Origin: Sulfurimonas sp.
Lineage (GTDB): Bacteria; Campylobacterota; Campylobacteria; Campylobacterales; Sulfurimonadaceae
DNA length: 16,304 nt
Assembly: GCA_021157665.1 (NCBI GenBank)
Contig: JAGGWE010000201.1
Location: forward strand, 1-16,304
Reading direction: 5' to 3'
In this document: positions 1 to 7,447 of the stretch, piece by piece
How positions within the stretch are numbered: the first letter of the stretch is position 1
Layout: every line of letters starts with the position of its first letter
Position numbers and translations under genes: made by a program
Notes under the pieces: generated by a model
Told to the model about the DNA's origin: nothing
The model's input: only the letters and a program-made list of their open reading frames with translations
The model's database searches: none

Positions 1-489
1 AGATATAATATATTTATCTAATAACATATCAAAATGTTCTGAAATAATTTCAATTTTATATTGTTTAAATTTTTCTATATTAATCTCTAAATTATATGTT
101 CCAATTTTTAGTATGCCTAATGGGATAAAATAGGCTTTTTTTGAAGGTGTCGCATATGGTAAAATATCTTTTTTTGAATAGTTTTCTTTATCTTTTAAAT
201 TTAAATTTGGAAGAAATATTTTACACTCTTTTTTCATATATTTTAAAATAGTAAAAAATTCATTTACTTCCCTGTCTGATGAAGTTTTTGTGTAACGGTT
301 TATATGTGAAGCTGCCATTTTTGCACCACTATCAAAGCTTAGTCTTCCACTACATTGCCCCTCATGACATTTTGCACAAATTGTGTTGAATTTTACTGCT
401 GTTAAAGTAGAGACAGAAATATTATCTTTAGCTACTAAAAAAGATGTAAACATTAAAAATAAAATTATATATAAATTACTTTTTTTCAT
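1..489 (-). CDS. Secreted c-type cytochrome-like protein, partial (C-terminus off the left edge)
   Basis: The frame is open from an ATG at 489 to the window edge, giving 163 residues without a stop; the 3' end lies outside. Residues 1-20 look like a Sec signal peptide (two Lys, a hydrophobic run, then a small-residue site near Val19-Ala20). A single heme c motif, Cys38-Ala-Lys-Cys41-His42, follows, with another cysteine at 46 and a histidine at 62. The remainder is Lys-rich with no family I recognise. A periplasmic monoheme cytochrome is the natural reading; the axial ligand and electron partner are unknown. The ATG directly follows the glmU stop (TAAATG), and a strong ribosome binding site GGAGGG sits inside the last glmU codons, so the two are probably co-transcribed and translationally coupled. 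No functional link to glmU is evident. Confidence 0.75.
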   Translation of the reverse strand, partial: MKKSNLYIILFLMFTSFLVAKDNISVSTLTAVKFNTICAKCHEGQCSGRLSFDSGAKMAASHINRYTKTSSDREVNEFFTILKYMKKECKIFLPNLNLKDKENYSKKDILPYATPSKKAYFIPLGILKIGTYNLEINIEKFKQYKIEIISEHFDMLLDKYIIS

Positions 490-1794
490 TTATTTCCCTC
501 CAAAAAATTTATAATAGAAACCTTTTATATTTCGTAATTTAGCTCTACTAATAGCTAGTGAACCTTTTTGTACTACTCCACTTGTTAGCGTCGTCCCTGC
601 TGCTATCATAACATCATCTTCTATTTGAAGAGGTGCTACAAGTTGAGAATCACTTCCAACAAAAACATTTTTACCAATAATAGTTTTATATTTTTTTATT
701 CCATCGTAGTTACATGTAATAACACCAGCACCAATGTTAGTTCCCTCATTAATTTGAGCATCACCAATATAGCTTAAATGACCAGCCTTTACACCTTTTA
801 GTGAACTTTTTTTAATCTCTACAAAATTTCCTATGTGGGTATCTTCTATATATGAAGCGGGGCGAATATGTGCTAGAGGACCAATATCTGAGTTTTTGAT
901 GATAGAATCTTCAATAACAGTTCCAGATTTTATATGAGAGTTAATTATAAGAGTATTGCCAGTTATTCTACACCCATTTTCTATTATTGATTCCTCTTCA
1001 AATGTAACTCCCTCTTCTATATAAATTGTTTCTGGAAGTTGCATAGTAATACCAGCATCCATTAAAGAGGTTTTAATTCTATCTTGCATAATTATTTCGC
1101 TATCGGATAAATCTTTTTTAGAATTTACTCCTTTAAAATGCTCCTCATCAACTAAAAGTGGAGAGATATTTAAACCATCTTCTTTTGCCATTGAGATTAA
1201 ATCTGTTAGGTAGTATTCTTTTTGAGCATTATCATCACTTAAAAGGGGAATATATTTTTCAATAACTTTTTTAGAAAATGCATAAATACCAGCATTTACC
1301 GTTGTTACTTTAAGTTCATTTTCTGTTGCATCTTTTTGTTCAACAATTTTTTGAACCTGAGAATCTTCTATGATAACACGACCATAACCATTTGGATTTT
1401 GTAAATCAAATATTGACATAATAATATCAGCATCAGAATCTAAAAATCCTTGAAGTGAATCTGCTGTTATTAGTGGCATATCACCATTTAAAACTAAAAC
1501 TTTTTCATTTTTTGGTGTAACATTTTTCATAGCACCACCAGTTCCTGGAAAATTGTCAGCATCTTGAATACAAAAATTTATATTTTCAAAAAGAATCTTC
1601 ATCTGTTTTTGAACTTCCTCTTTTTGATGAGCAATAACCACTGTAATATCATCTGATATCTCTTTTGAAGCTTTGATAATATGATAAAGCATAGGCTTAC
1701 CACTGATTTTATGGAGAACCTTAGCTGTTTGTGATTTCATACGACTACCTTTTCCAGCAGCTAAAATTACTATACTTACACTATTTTTATTCAT
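490..1794 (-). CDS. glmU: Bifunctional GlmU: GlcNAc-1-phosphate uridyltransferase / glucosamine-1-phosphate acetyltransferase
   Basis: GlmU acetylates glucosamine-1-phosphate and then joins it to UTP, giving UDP-GlcNAc for peptidoglycan and lipid A in the cytoplasm. Residues 1-225 are the uridyltransferase: the nucleotide loop LAAGKGSRM (11-19), Lys25 in AKVLH, and the metal-site segment LNGDMPL (102-108). Residues 255-420 form the left-handed beta helix of hexapeptide repeats with acetyltransferase residues: the HIRPAS segment (309-314), EIKKS (326-330), the probable catalytic His339 in AGHLSYIGD, and the CNYDG segment (361-365). At 434 residues it is slightly shorter than the 456-residue E. 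coli protein, with a trimmed C-terminus. The ATG at 1794 lies a few bases after GGATAA. It heads a minus-strand unit with the cytochrome gene and is divergent from motA. Confidence 0.96.
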   Translation of the reverse strand: MNKNSVSIVILAAGKGSRMKSQTAKVLHKISGKPMLYHIIKASKEISDDITVVIAHQKEEVQKQMKILFENINFCIQDADNFPGTGGAMKNVTPKNEKVLVLNGDMPLITADSLQGFLDSDADIIMSIFDLQNPNGYGRVIIEDSQVQKIVEQKDATENELKVTTVNAGIYAFSKKVIEKYIPLLSDDNAQKEYYLTDLISMAKEDGLNISPLLVDEEHFKGVNSKKDLSDSEIIMQDRIKTSLMDAGITMQLPETIYIEEGVTFEEESIIENGCRITGNTLIINSHIKSGTVIEDSIIKNSDIGPLAHIRPASYIEDTHIGNFVEIKKSSLKGVKAGHLSYIGDAQINEGTNIGAGVITCNYDGIKKYKTIIGKNVFVGSDSQLVAPLQIEDDVMIAAGTTLTSGVVQKGSLAISRAKLRNIKGFYYKFFGGK

Positions 1795-1821
1795 TATTTA
1801 TCCAATGCATTTTATTCTATA

Positions 1822-1850
1822 ATTATACTCTCTTATCACACATTAGTAAA
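1822..1850 (-). promoter_or_regulatory. Probable sigma-70 promoter of glmU
   Basis: On the minus strand a perfect TATAAT (1827-1822) lies about 28 bp upstream of the glmU ATG. Seventeen bases further upstream is TTTACT (1850-1845), matching the TTGACA consensus at four of six bases. The region is AT-rich, so some chance matching is expected. Confidence 0.5.
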
Positions 1851-1899
1851 ATTATTTTAGTAAAAAAATCTTTTTTATTACTCTGTCTAATAAACTTTG

Positions 1900-1915
1900 T
1901 GGTATTATATAAAAT
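1900..1915 (+). promoter_or_regulatory. Probable extended -10 promoter of motA
   Basis: TGGTATTAT (1900-1908) is an exact extended -10 element (TGn followed by TATNAT), running into TATAAAAT. It lies about 30 bp before the motA ATG, whose ribosome binding site AAGG is at 1927-1930. I see no good -35 and no sigma-54 or FliA-like motif, so housekeeping sigma control is the likely reading, in contrast to late flagellar genes. Confidence 0.45.
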
Positions 1916-1937
1916 ATTTTTCTTGTAAGGTATTTGA

Positions 1938-2702
1938 ATGGATTTAGGTACGGTCATTGGTATAGTTCTAATCATGGCACTTCTTGGTAGTGCGATGGCT
2001 ATGGGTGTTGGTATTGGAGCATATATTGATATTCCATCAGTATTAATTGTTGTCGGTGGTTCTATCGGTGCCTTAATGATCTCTTTCAAACCACAGCAGA
2101 TGAAGCAATTTACAAAAATCTTTATGATTGCTATTAAACCACCACAAGAAGATGTTCCAGAGCTTATTAAAAAACTTGTTGAATTTGCTACAAAAGCTAG
2201 AAAAGATGGTATTTTAGCCTTAGAAAGTGAAGTAAATAATGAAGAAAATGTATTTTTGAAAAAAGGTCTTTCTATGGCGATTGATGGAAGTGAACCTGAT
2301 ACCATCAGAGATCTTTTAGAGATTGAGATGGAACAAACAAATACTAGACATAAGGTTCATGGTAATATATTTAATCAGTGGGCTGGACTAGCGGGGGCTA
2401 TGGGTATGGTTGGTACACTTATTGGTCTTGTTGCGATGCTTTTAAATATGGCTGATCCATCAGCTATTGGTCCATCGATGGCTGTTGCATTATTAACTAC
2501 AATGTATGGTGCTATTATTGGTAATGTTTTTGGTACTCCTATTTATAATATTTTAGGAGTAAGAAATGATGAAGAGACTTTAGTTCAAGAGATGATTTTA
2601 TCTGGGATTATGTCGATTCAATCTGGTGATGCTCCAAGAGTGTTAGAAGCTAAACTGCTTAGTTACTTACCTCCAGTAGATCGTGTAAGTCAGTTTGATT
2701 AA
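1938..2702 (+). CDS. motA: Flagellar stator protein MotA/PomA
   Basis: MotA forms, with MotB, the inner-membrane ion channel that drives flagellar rotation. The 254-residue protein has hydrophobic segments at about 3-25, 32-50, 149-169 and 180-205, with a cytoplasmic loop at about 52-145 carrying the torque-generating charged residues, including the ATKARKDG stretch (84-91). The segment GMVGTLIGLVAML (156-168) closely resembles PomA-type stators. Pro201 matches the second conserved stator proline, but the first is replaced by Gly153 (codon 2394-2396, GGG). Sequence alone does not tell proton from sodium use. motB follows 12 bp downstream, so the pair is co-expressed. The start at 1938 has AAGG seven bases upstream. 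Confidence 0.94.
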   Translation: MDLGTVIGIVLIMALLGSAMAMGVGIGAYIDIPSVLIVVGGSIGALMISFKPQQMKQFTKIFMIAIKPPQEDVPELIKKLVEFATKARKDGILALESEVNNEENVFLKKGLSMAIDGSEPDTIRDLLEIEMEQTNTRHKVHGNIFNQWAGLAGAMGMVGTLIGLVAMLLNMADPSAIGPSMAVALLTTMYGAIIGNVFGTPIYNILGVRNDEETLVQEMILSGIMSIQSGDAPRVLEAKLLSYLPPVDRVSQFD

Positions 2703-2714
2703 TGGTATTTACTA

Positions 2715-3491
2715 ATGGCTAAGCAAAAATGTCCAGATTGTGAAGAGTGTTTACCAGCTTGGTTAGCAGCTTTTGGAGATTTGATGTCTCTTCTTTTATG
2801 TTTCTTTGTACTTCTTCTTTCTATGAGTAGTATGGATGCGAAAAAAGTATCTGAAGCTATAGGTTCACTCTCTGGTGCTATGAGTGTTTTAGAGGGTGGT
2901 TCTCAAACTGAAATTTCAAAAAAAAGAATTCAAGAAGCTACACCAATGGACTCTCAAGATGAAACAGCTGAAACTGTAAATAAAGTTCAACAAGCAATTG
3001 GCGATACTAATGAGATGATGGAAAAAGGTGAGACAGCTAGTATAACACTAGAAGAAGCTCAAGATGGTTTTGTTATAGAACTTCCAGCATCTTTACTTTT
3101 TAAAGCTGGTAGTGCAACTATTGAATCTCAAGATACACTTCTTTTCTTGCGAAGAATGGCATTAATCATAGAAGAGTTACCTAATGATACGATGGTTAGT
3201 GTTCAAGGCCATACTGACAATCAAGGACCAGGTGCGAAAAGTCCATTTAAAGATAATTGGGAACTTTCATCAGCCAGAGCAATATCAGTTCTGCAAGAAC
3301 TTCTTTTAGATGGTGTGGCACCTGAGAGAATTAGTGCTTCAGGCTATGCTGAATTTAAACCATTGTCAACAAATGCAACAAAAAGTGGAAGAGAAAAAAA
3401 TCGTAGAGTTGAACTTCATTTTTATGGTGCAAAAGCAGAAAAAAAATCTAAATCTCAAATCTCAATTTTAGATCAGGCATCAACTAAATAA
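2715..3491 (+). CDS. motB: Flagellar stator protein MotB/PomB
   Basis: MotB is the stator partner that carries the ion-binding aspartate and anchors the complex to peptidoglycan. The 258 residues comprise a short cytoplasmic N-terminus with three cysteines (6, 9, 12), one membrane helix at about 15-38 containing the essential Asp22 in FGDLMSLLL, a linker/plug region (40-115), and an OmpA-like peptidoglycan-binding domain (about 118-238) with QGHTDN (164-169), NWELSSARA (181-189) and NRRVEL (229-234). The helix resembles PomB, but the ion used is uncertain. The gene lies 12 bp after motA, and its stop overlaps the fliP start by one base (TAATG). Confidence 0.94.
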   Translation: MAKQKCPDCEECLPAWLAAFGDLMSLLLCFFVLLLSMSSMDAKKVSEAIGSLSGAMSVLEGGSQTEISKKRIQEATPMDSQDETAETVNKVQQAIGDTNEMMEKGETASITLEEAQDGFVIELPASLLFKAGSATIESQDTLLFLRRMALIIEELPNDTMVSVQGHTDNQGPGAKSPFKDNWELSSARAISVLQELLLDGVAPERISASGYAEFKPLSTNATKSGREKNRRVELHFYGAKAEKKSKSQISILDQASTK

Positions 3492-4225
3492 TGATAAGAG
3501 TTTTTTTTCTTTTTTTAGCTATATCAACTTTTTTAGGTGCAGAACCTATAACTGTTCCAACTATGAATTTTCAATTAGGTGCACCTGATACACCACAACA
3601 ACTAGTTAGTTCTTTAAATGTTCTTGTAGTTTTAACTCTTCTATTTTTAGCACCAAGTATGGTTCTTGTGATGACAACATTCACAAGATTTGTAATAGTA
3701 TTTGGATTTTTAAGACAAGCTCTTGGTACTCAACAAGTTCCACCAACACAACTTCTGGTTATGCTTGCAATGATACTGACTTTCTTTGTTATGGAACCTG
3801 TTGGAATAAAGGCTTATGAGAATGGGGTTAAGCCTTACATGGAAGAAAAGATAGGTTATGAAGAGGCTTTTGATAAAACTACTCTTCCTTTTAAAAATTT
3901 TATGATTAGAAATACTAGAGAAAAGGATTTAGCTTTATTTTTTAGAATTAGAAAAATGGAAAATCCTGATACGGTGGCAGATGTACCTTTATCTGTAATT
4001 ATTCCAGCATTTGTTATAAGTGAATTAAAAACAGCTTTTGAGATAGGATTTTTACTATTTTTACCATTTTTAGTTATAGATATGGTTGTAGCTTCCATAC
4101 TTATGTCTATGGGTATGATGATGCTCCCACCTATTATGATAGCTCTGCCATTTAAGATATTAGTGTTTGTACTTATAGATGGTTGGAACCTATTAATAGG
4201 TAATTTAATAGCTTCAATCAAATAA
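3491..4225 (+). CDS. fliP: Flagellar type III export gate protein FliP
   Basis: FliP forms, with FliQ and FliR, the inner-membrane export gate through which flagellar rod, hook and filament subunits are secreted. The 244-residue protein has a cleavable signal peptide (about 1-17, ending LGA), a hydrophobic block at 43-75 with the MTTFTRFVIV motif (61-70), a segment at 86-104, a periplasmic loop (105-165), and the family signature PAFVISELKTAFEIGF (172-187) followed by the last membrane pair. Length and motifs are normal. The ATG overlaps the motB stop by one base, indicating translational coupling. The other flagellar genes are not nearby; scattered flagellar genes are usual in this phylum. 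Confidence 0.96.
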   Translation: MIRVFFLFLAISTFLGAEPITVPTMNFQLGAPDTPQQLVSSLNVLVVLTLLFLAPSMVLVMTTFTRFVIVFGFLRQALGTQQVPPTQLLVMLAMILTFFVMEPVGIKAYENGVKPYMEEKIGYEEAFDKTTLPFKNFMIRNTREKDLALFFRIRKMENPDTVADVPLSVIIPAFVISELKTAFEIGFLLFLPFLVIDMVVASILMSMGMMMLPPIMIALPFKILVFVLIDGWNLLIGNLIASIK

Positions 4226-4238
4226 GGGATTAGTATTG
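4224..4238 (+). promoter_or_regulatory. Ribosome binding site that fixes a TTG start for trmA
   Basis: AAGGGA (4224-4229) lies six bases before the TTG at 4236. No in-frame ATG exists near it, and the nearby ATG at 4241 is in another frame. The site overlaps the fliP stop codon, suggesting coupled translation. Confidence 0.7.
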
Positions 4239-5345
4239 GAATGTAAATATTTTGGTGAATGTGGTGCTTGTGTTGTTTATGAAAATGGATATGAAGTCCA
4301 ATTAAATGAAAAAGTAATTCTAAATAAAGATAGATTTAAGCAATTTTATAATGGTGAATTTTTTGTAGCAAAGTCTCCTGAATCTAATTATCGTTCTCGT
4401 AGTGAATTTAAGATATGGCATGTGGGTGATGAGATATATTATGGTATGAATCATATAGAAAAAAAAGCTGTTGTATTAGTTGATGAATGTCCACAGGTAA
4501 ATATACATATATCAATACTTATGCCAAAGTTACTAAAAGCAATAAAAGATAAAGAGATAGGTTTTAAGCTTTTTGGGGTTGATTTTTTAAGTTCAAGTGA
4601 TGGAGAGATAGTAGTTTCTTTTCTTTATCATAGAAAATTAGATGAAGAGTGGAAAACTCTTGCAACACAAATCTCAAATGAACTTGGTATATATATAATA
4701 GGTAGAAGTAGAAAGCAAAAAGTCATAATAGGACAGGATTATATAACTGAGACTTTATCTATAGATGGGGAGATTTATAAAGCTAAACATATTGAAAATA
4801 GTTTTACTCAACCAAATGCTAAAGTAAATGAGCAGATGATATCTTGGGCATTAAAAAATCTTAAAGATATAGACGATGACTTACTTGAACTATACTGTGG
4901 TGCTGGAAATTTTACTATTGCCTTTGCAAAGCAGTTTAAAAAAGTTTTAGCTACAGAGATATCAAAATCATCTATCAATGCAGCAAAATCAAATATGCTT
5001 TTAAATGATGTGCAAAATATAGAATTTGTAAGAATGAGTGTTGAAGAGTTTGTTCAAGCACTTGATGGAGTAAGAGAATTTAGACGGATGAAAGAGATAG
5101 AGATTACTTCATATAATATATCAACAATATTTGTAGATCCACCTAGAAGTGGTATGGATGAAGTATCATGTAAATTTGCATCTCGATATGAAAATATACT
5201 TTATATCTCTTGTAATCCTGAAACATTACTAAGAGATTTAGATATACTTTGTAAAACTCATACTGTAGAAGGTATGGCAATATTTGATCAATTTCCATAC
5301 ACACATCATGTTGAGATGGGTGTTAAATTAGTTAGAAAGGTTTGA
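4236..5345 (+). CDS. trmA: TrmA-like tRNA (uracil-5-)-methyltransferase with an added iron-sulfur-type cysteine set
   Basis: TrmA methylates U54 of the tRNA T-loop to ribothymidine with S-adenosylmethionine. The 369-residue body aligns end to end, from memory, with E. coli TrmA (366): FRIWH-like KIWH (59-62), the ENSFTQPNA stretch (187-195), the SAM site LLELYCGAGNF (216-226), IFVDPPRSG (298-306), the nucleophile Cys326 in YISCNPETL, and Glu360 near the C-terminus. Unlike E. coli TrmA it begins with a cysteine cluster, Cys3, Cys9 and Cys12, plus Cys85, in the arrangement of the [4Fe-4S] ligands of RlmC/RlmD. Translation starts at TTG, supported by AAGGGA six bases upstream. The gene is 10 bp after fliP. 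Activity on 23S rRNA cannot be excluded. Confidence 0.92.
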   Translation: MECKYFGECGACVVYENGYEVQLNEKVILNKDRFKQFYNGEFFVAKSPESNYRSRSEFKIWHVGDEIYYGMNHIEKKAVVLVDECPQVNIHISILMPKLLKAIKDKEIGFKLFGVDFLSSSDGEIVVSFLYHRKLDEEWKTLATQISNELGIYIIGRSRKQKVIIGQDYITETLSIDGEIYKAKHIENSFTQPNAKVNEQMISWALKNLKDIDDDLLELYCGAGNFTIAFAKQFKKVLATEISKSSINAAKSNMLLNDVQNIEFVRMSVEEFVQALDGVREFRRMKEIEITSYNISTIFVDPPRSGMDEVSCKFASRYENILYISCNPETLLRDLDILCKTHTVEGMAIFDQFPYTHHVEMGVKLVRKV

Positions 5346-5354
5346 GTACATAGC

Positions 5355-5960
5355 ATGAAATATTTAATTATTAGTATGATTTTAAGTCTGTTTGTATATG
5401 CAGGTGAGATGGATAGGATTGAATCTATTGTTAAAGATATAGAAGTTTTAAGAGCAGATTACAATAAATGTACGCAAGAGTTAGATATAAATAATATACA
5501 AAATAATGAGAAATCAAATAAAAAATGTTTAAAACTTTTAAAAATAAAAGAAAAAGAAAATATTTATTTGAAAAATAGATTAGATATACAAAATGAAGAA
5601 TTAAAAAGCAAAGATAAAATTATAAATAATTTGAAAAATCAAATAAATTCAAAAAATAAAATATTTGAAAATGCTAATAAGTTTCCAAAACTAATGATGA
5701 AAGATTCTAAAAAAGAGAAAAAAGTTATTAAAGAGGTGGAAGTTAATTTAAAAGCTTCAACTTTTAAGCTACTAAAAGATAGTGATATTTATAATTCTGT
5801 TAATGGTGAGGTTATATATCAATGGAAAGCTAACTCAGCATTTACATCAAATAAAATGACCCAAAATTGGATGAAAATAACTGGTTATTTTATTGATAAT
5901 AAATGGAAAAGAGCTCCAGGAAAATTATGGATTAAAAAAATAAATATAGTAAAAAGATAA
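5355..5960 (+). CDS. Secreted coiled-coil protein with C-terminal SH3-like domain, function unknown
   Basis: I do not recognise a named family. The 201 residues start with a Sec signal peptide (about 1-16, ending VYA), so the protein is probably periplasmic or surface-bound. Residues 18-105 are rich in Lys, Glu, Asn and Ile and are predicted to be coiled coil, with one cysteine pair (39 and 58) that could form a disulfide. Residues 133-201 look like a compact beta-rich, SH3-like domain, with a run of Trp/Gly positions (Trp157, Trp172, Gly177, Trp184, Trp192) typical of bacterial SH3 or cell-wall-binding modules. The gene lies 9 bp after trmA and 5 bp before the COG3400 gene, so it is co-transcribed. 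Its upstream ribosome binding site is weak. A cell-wall role is inference. Confidence 0.75.
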   Translation: MKYLIISMILSLFVYAGEMDRIESIVKDIEVLRADYNKCTQELDINNIQNNEKSNKKCLKLLKIKEKENIYLKNRLDIQNEELKSKDKIINNLKNQINSKNKIFENANKFPKLMMKDSKKEKKVIKEVEVNLKASTFKLLKDSDIYNSVNGEVIYQWKANSAFTSNKMTQNWMKITGYFIDNKWKRAPGKLWIKKINIVKR

Positions 5961-5965
5961 AAAAT

Positions 5966-7372
5966 ATGAAAAAAATTTTAATAATTAGTGATAGTGAAGT
6001 AGGTTCACATTTTATTCAAAGAGTCTCTCAGACATTTAGTAGTGAGAATATATATTATATAGTTGAGACTAAGGCTAAAGAGTATAAAGATATTAATCCA
6101 TCTCGTTTTAAGTTTTATGAGTTTGATCCAACTAGTCTTTATAAGTTGTCTAATTTACTGAAAATGGAGTTTATTCAGGTAATTATTGCTATGGATAATA
6201 GTGTTGATGTAGAAAATACAATTAAAAATATTAGAGTTGTAAAAAAACAACTTCGTATAATAGTTCTTAATAATGCTAATTTAGAAAATGGGGATGCTAA
6301 TGTTGTTTTAGTAAATTCAAATGATATATTATCATCAAGACTTCTTGATTATCTGCCAAATGTTCCAGTGATTGCTCAAAATGTTGGTATTGGTGAGGGT
6401 GAGATTATGGAGGTTCTTGTTCCCTTTGGAAGCTCTTTTGTTTATCGGCATCTTGGTGTAATAGAGCAAAAAAATTGGCGAATAGTTGCTATTTACAGAA
6501 ATAGAAAGTTACTTATGCCATCAAGAAGAAGAATGATTCAACCAAATGACCTTCTTGTTTTAGTAGGTGAACCAACAGTTCTAAAATCAGTTTATCGAGC
6601 GATTAAAAGAGAACTTGGTCAATTTCCTGAGCCTTTTGGTTCAAATTTATATATCTATATCGATATGAACCTTATTAATCATTCTGTTATTGAAGAGTTT
6701 GTTAGACGATCAATATTTATTCATAAAAAATTTAATCATAATTTGATAATTAAAGTTGTAAACCCAAGTGATATTGATATTTTACAAAAAATAAAAGAGT
6801 TTAGAAATGATAATGTTATCATAGATATTGAATATGATTGTGATGATTTAAAAAGTAAGTTTTTGAGTGATATGAAATTTTATCATGTTGGTCTTGTTAT
6901 TGTGTCACGGGATATTTTTGCAGATTATAATATGAGAACAACACTTTATGAATCTCATGTTCCTATTTTTAAAGTTGCAGATAAAAGTTTTTCAAAAGTT
7001 AAGGATGTGGTGCTTATATTAAGTGATAATCGTGATTTAGAAAAAATATCTTCAAATATTTTTGATATTTCTGAACAAATGGGATTTAACATAGAATTAT
7101 ATAACTATTTAAATGAACATCAACAAGATAAAGAGCAGGTAGTAGAACATTATTATAATCTATCTACTATATTTTCTAAATCTATTAAAGTATTTAAAGA
7201 GAATGAAAATCCAATCAGAACACTAAAACATAGAGAAACTTTTGTTCAGATATTACCTTTTACTAACAAACTAACGCAAAGAAGAATTTTTTCTATGTTT
7301 TCAACAGACAATGAAAGACTTTATCATCGACTAGATGATTACCATCAGATTTTTATTCCTGTTCAATTATAA
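5966..7372 (+). CDS. COG3400-type protein with Rossmann-like N-terminus and TrkA-C (RCK_C) domain
   Basis: The 468-residue protein has no signal peptide or membrane helix. Residues 1-125 resemble a TrkA-N/RCK fold, but the usual GxGxxG loop is replaced by ISDSEVGS (7-14), so nucleotide binding is doubtful. Residues about 140-215 are a good TrkA-C domain: EGEIMEVLVPFGSSF (144-158), then WRIVAIYRNRKLLMPS and the NDLLVLVGEP stretch (194-203). The C-terminal half (225-468) alternates beta/alpha segments and may be a second degenerate Rossmann unit. TrkA-C modules bind ligands that gate potassium or other ion transporters. No channel gene is adjacent, although an MscS-type channel lies two genes downstream. 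From memory the family is called COG3400 and is found in Campylobacterota; no function is assigned. Confidence 0.8.
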   Translation: MKKILIISDSEVGSHFIQRVSQTFSSENIYYIVETKAKEYKDINPSRFKFYEFDPTSLYKLSNLLKMEFIQVIIAMDNSVDVENTIKNIRVVKKQLRIIVLNNANLENGDANVVLVNSNDILSSRLLDYLPNVPVIAQNVGIGEGEIMEVLVPFGSSFVYRHLGVIEQKNWRIVAIYRNRKLLMPSRRRMIQPNDLLVLVGEPTVLKSVYRAIKRELGQFPEPFGSNLYIYIDMNLINHSVIEEFVRRSIFIHKKFNHNLIIKVVNPSDIDILQKIKEFRNDNVIIDIEYDCDDLKSKFLSDMKFYHVGLVIVSRDIFADYNMRTTLYESHVPIFKVADKSFSKVKDVVLILSDNRDLEKISSNIFDISEQMGFNIELYNYLNEHQQDKEQVVEHYYNLSTIFSKSIKVFKENENPIRTLKHRETFVQILPFTNKLTQRRIFSMFSTDNERLYHRLDDYHQIFIPVQL

Positions 7373-7415
7373 GTATCTCTTCATAAATAAAAGCGATTTA
7401 TTAGGTTTAATTAAG

Positions 7416-7426
7416 TATTATATATT
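7416..7426 (+). promoter_or_regulatory. Possible promoter upstream of aroB
   Basis: The 75-bp gap 7373-7447 is the largest in the plus-strand series. It contains TATTAT (7416-7421) overlapping TATATT (7421-7426) about 25 bp before the aroB ATG. No convincing -35 is seen, and the AT-rich context makes this a weak call. It could split the series into two transcription units. Confidence 0.3.
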
Positions 7427-7447
7427 CAATTAAAATTTGGATAGATA

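Noticed and set aside
1823..2305. Open minus-strand frame covering the motA start
   Set aside because: It lies opposite motA, has low-complexity Ile/Pro/Thr-rich composition, and shows no domain; it is an antisense shadow of a conserved gene.
3856..4221. Open minus-strand frame opposite fliP
   Set aside because: It is antisense to conserved membrane helices and has no recognisable motif.
7388..7407. Possible terminator hairpin AATAAA/TTTATT after the COG3400 gene
   Set aside because: All stem pairs are A-T, the stem is about six bp and no T-run follows; it is expected by chance in AT-rich DNA.
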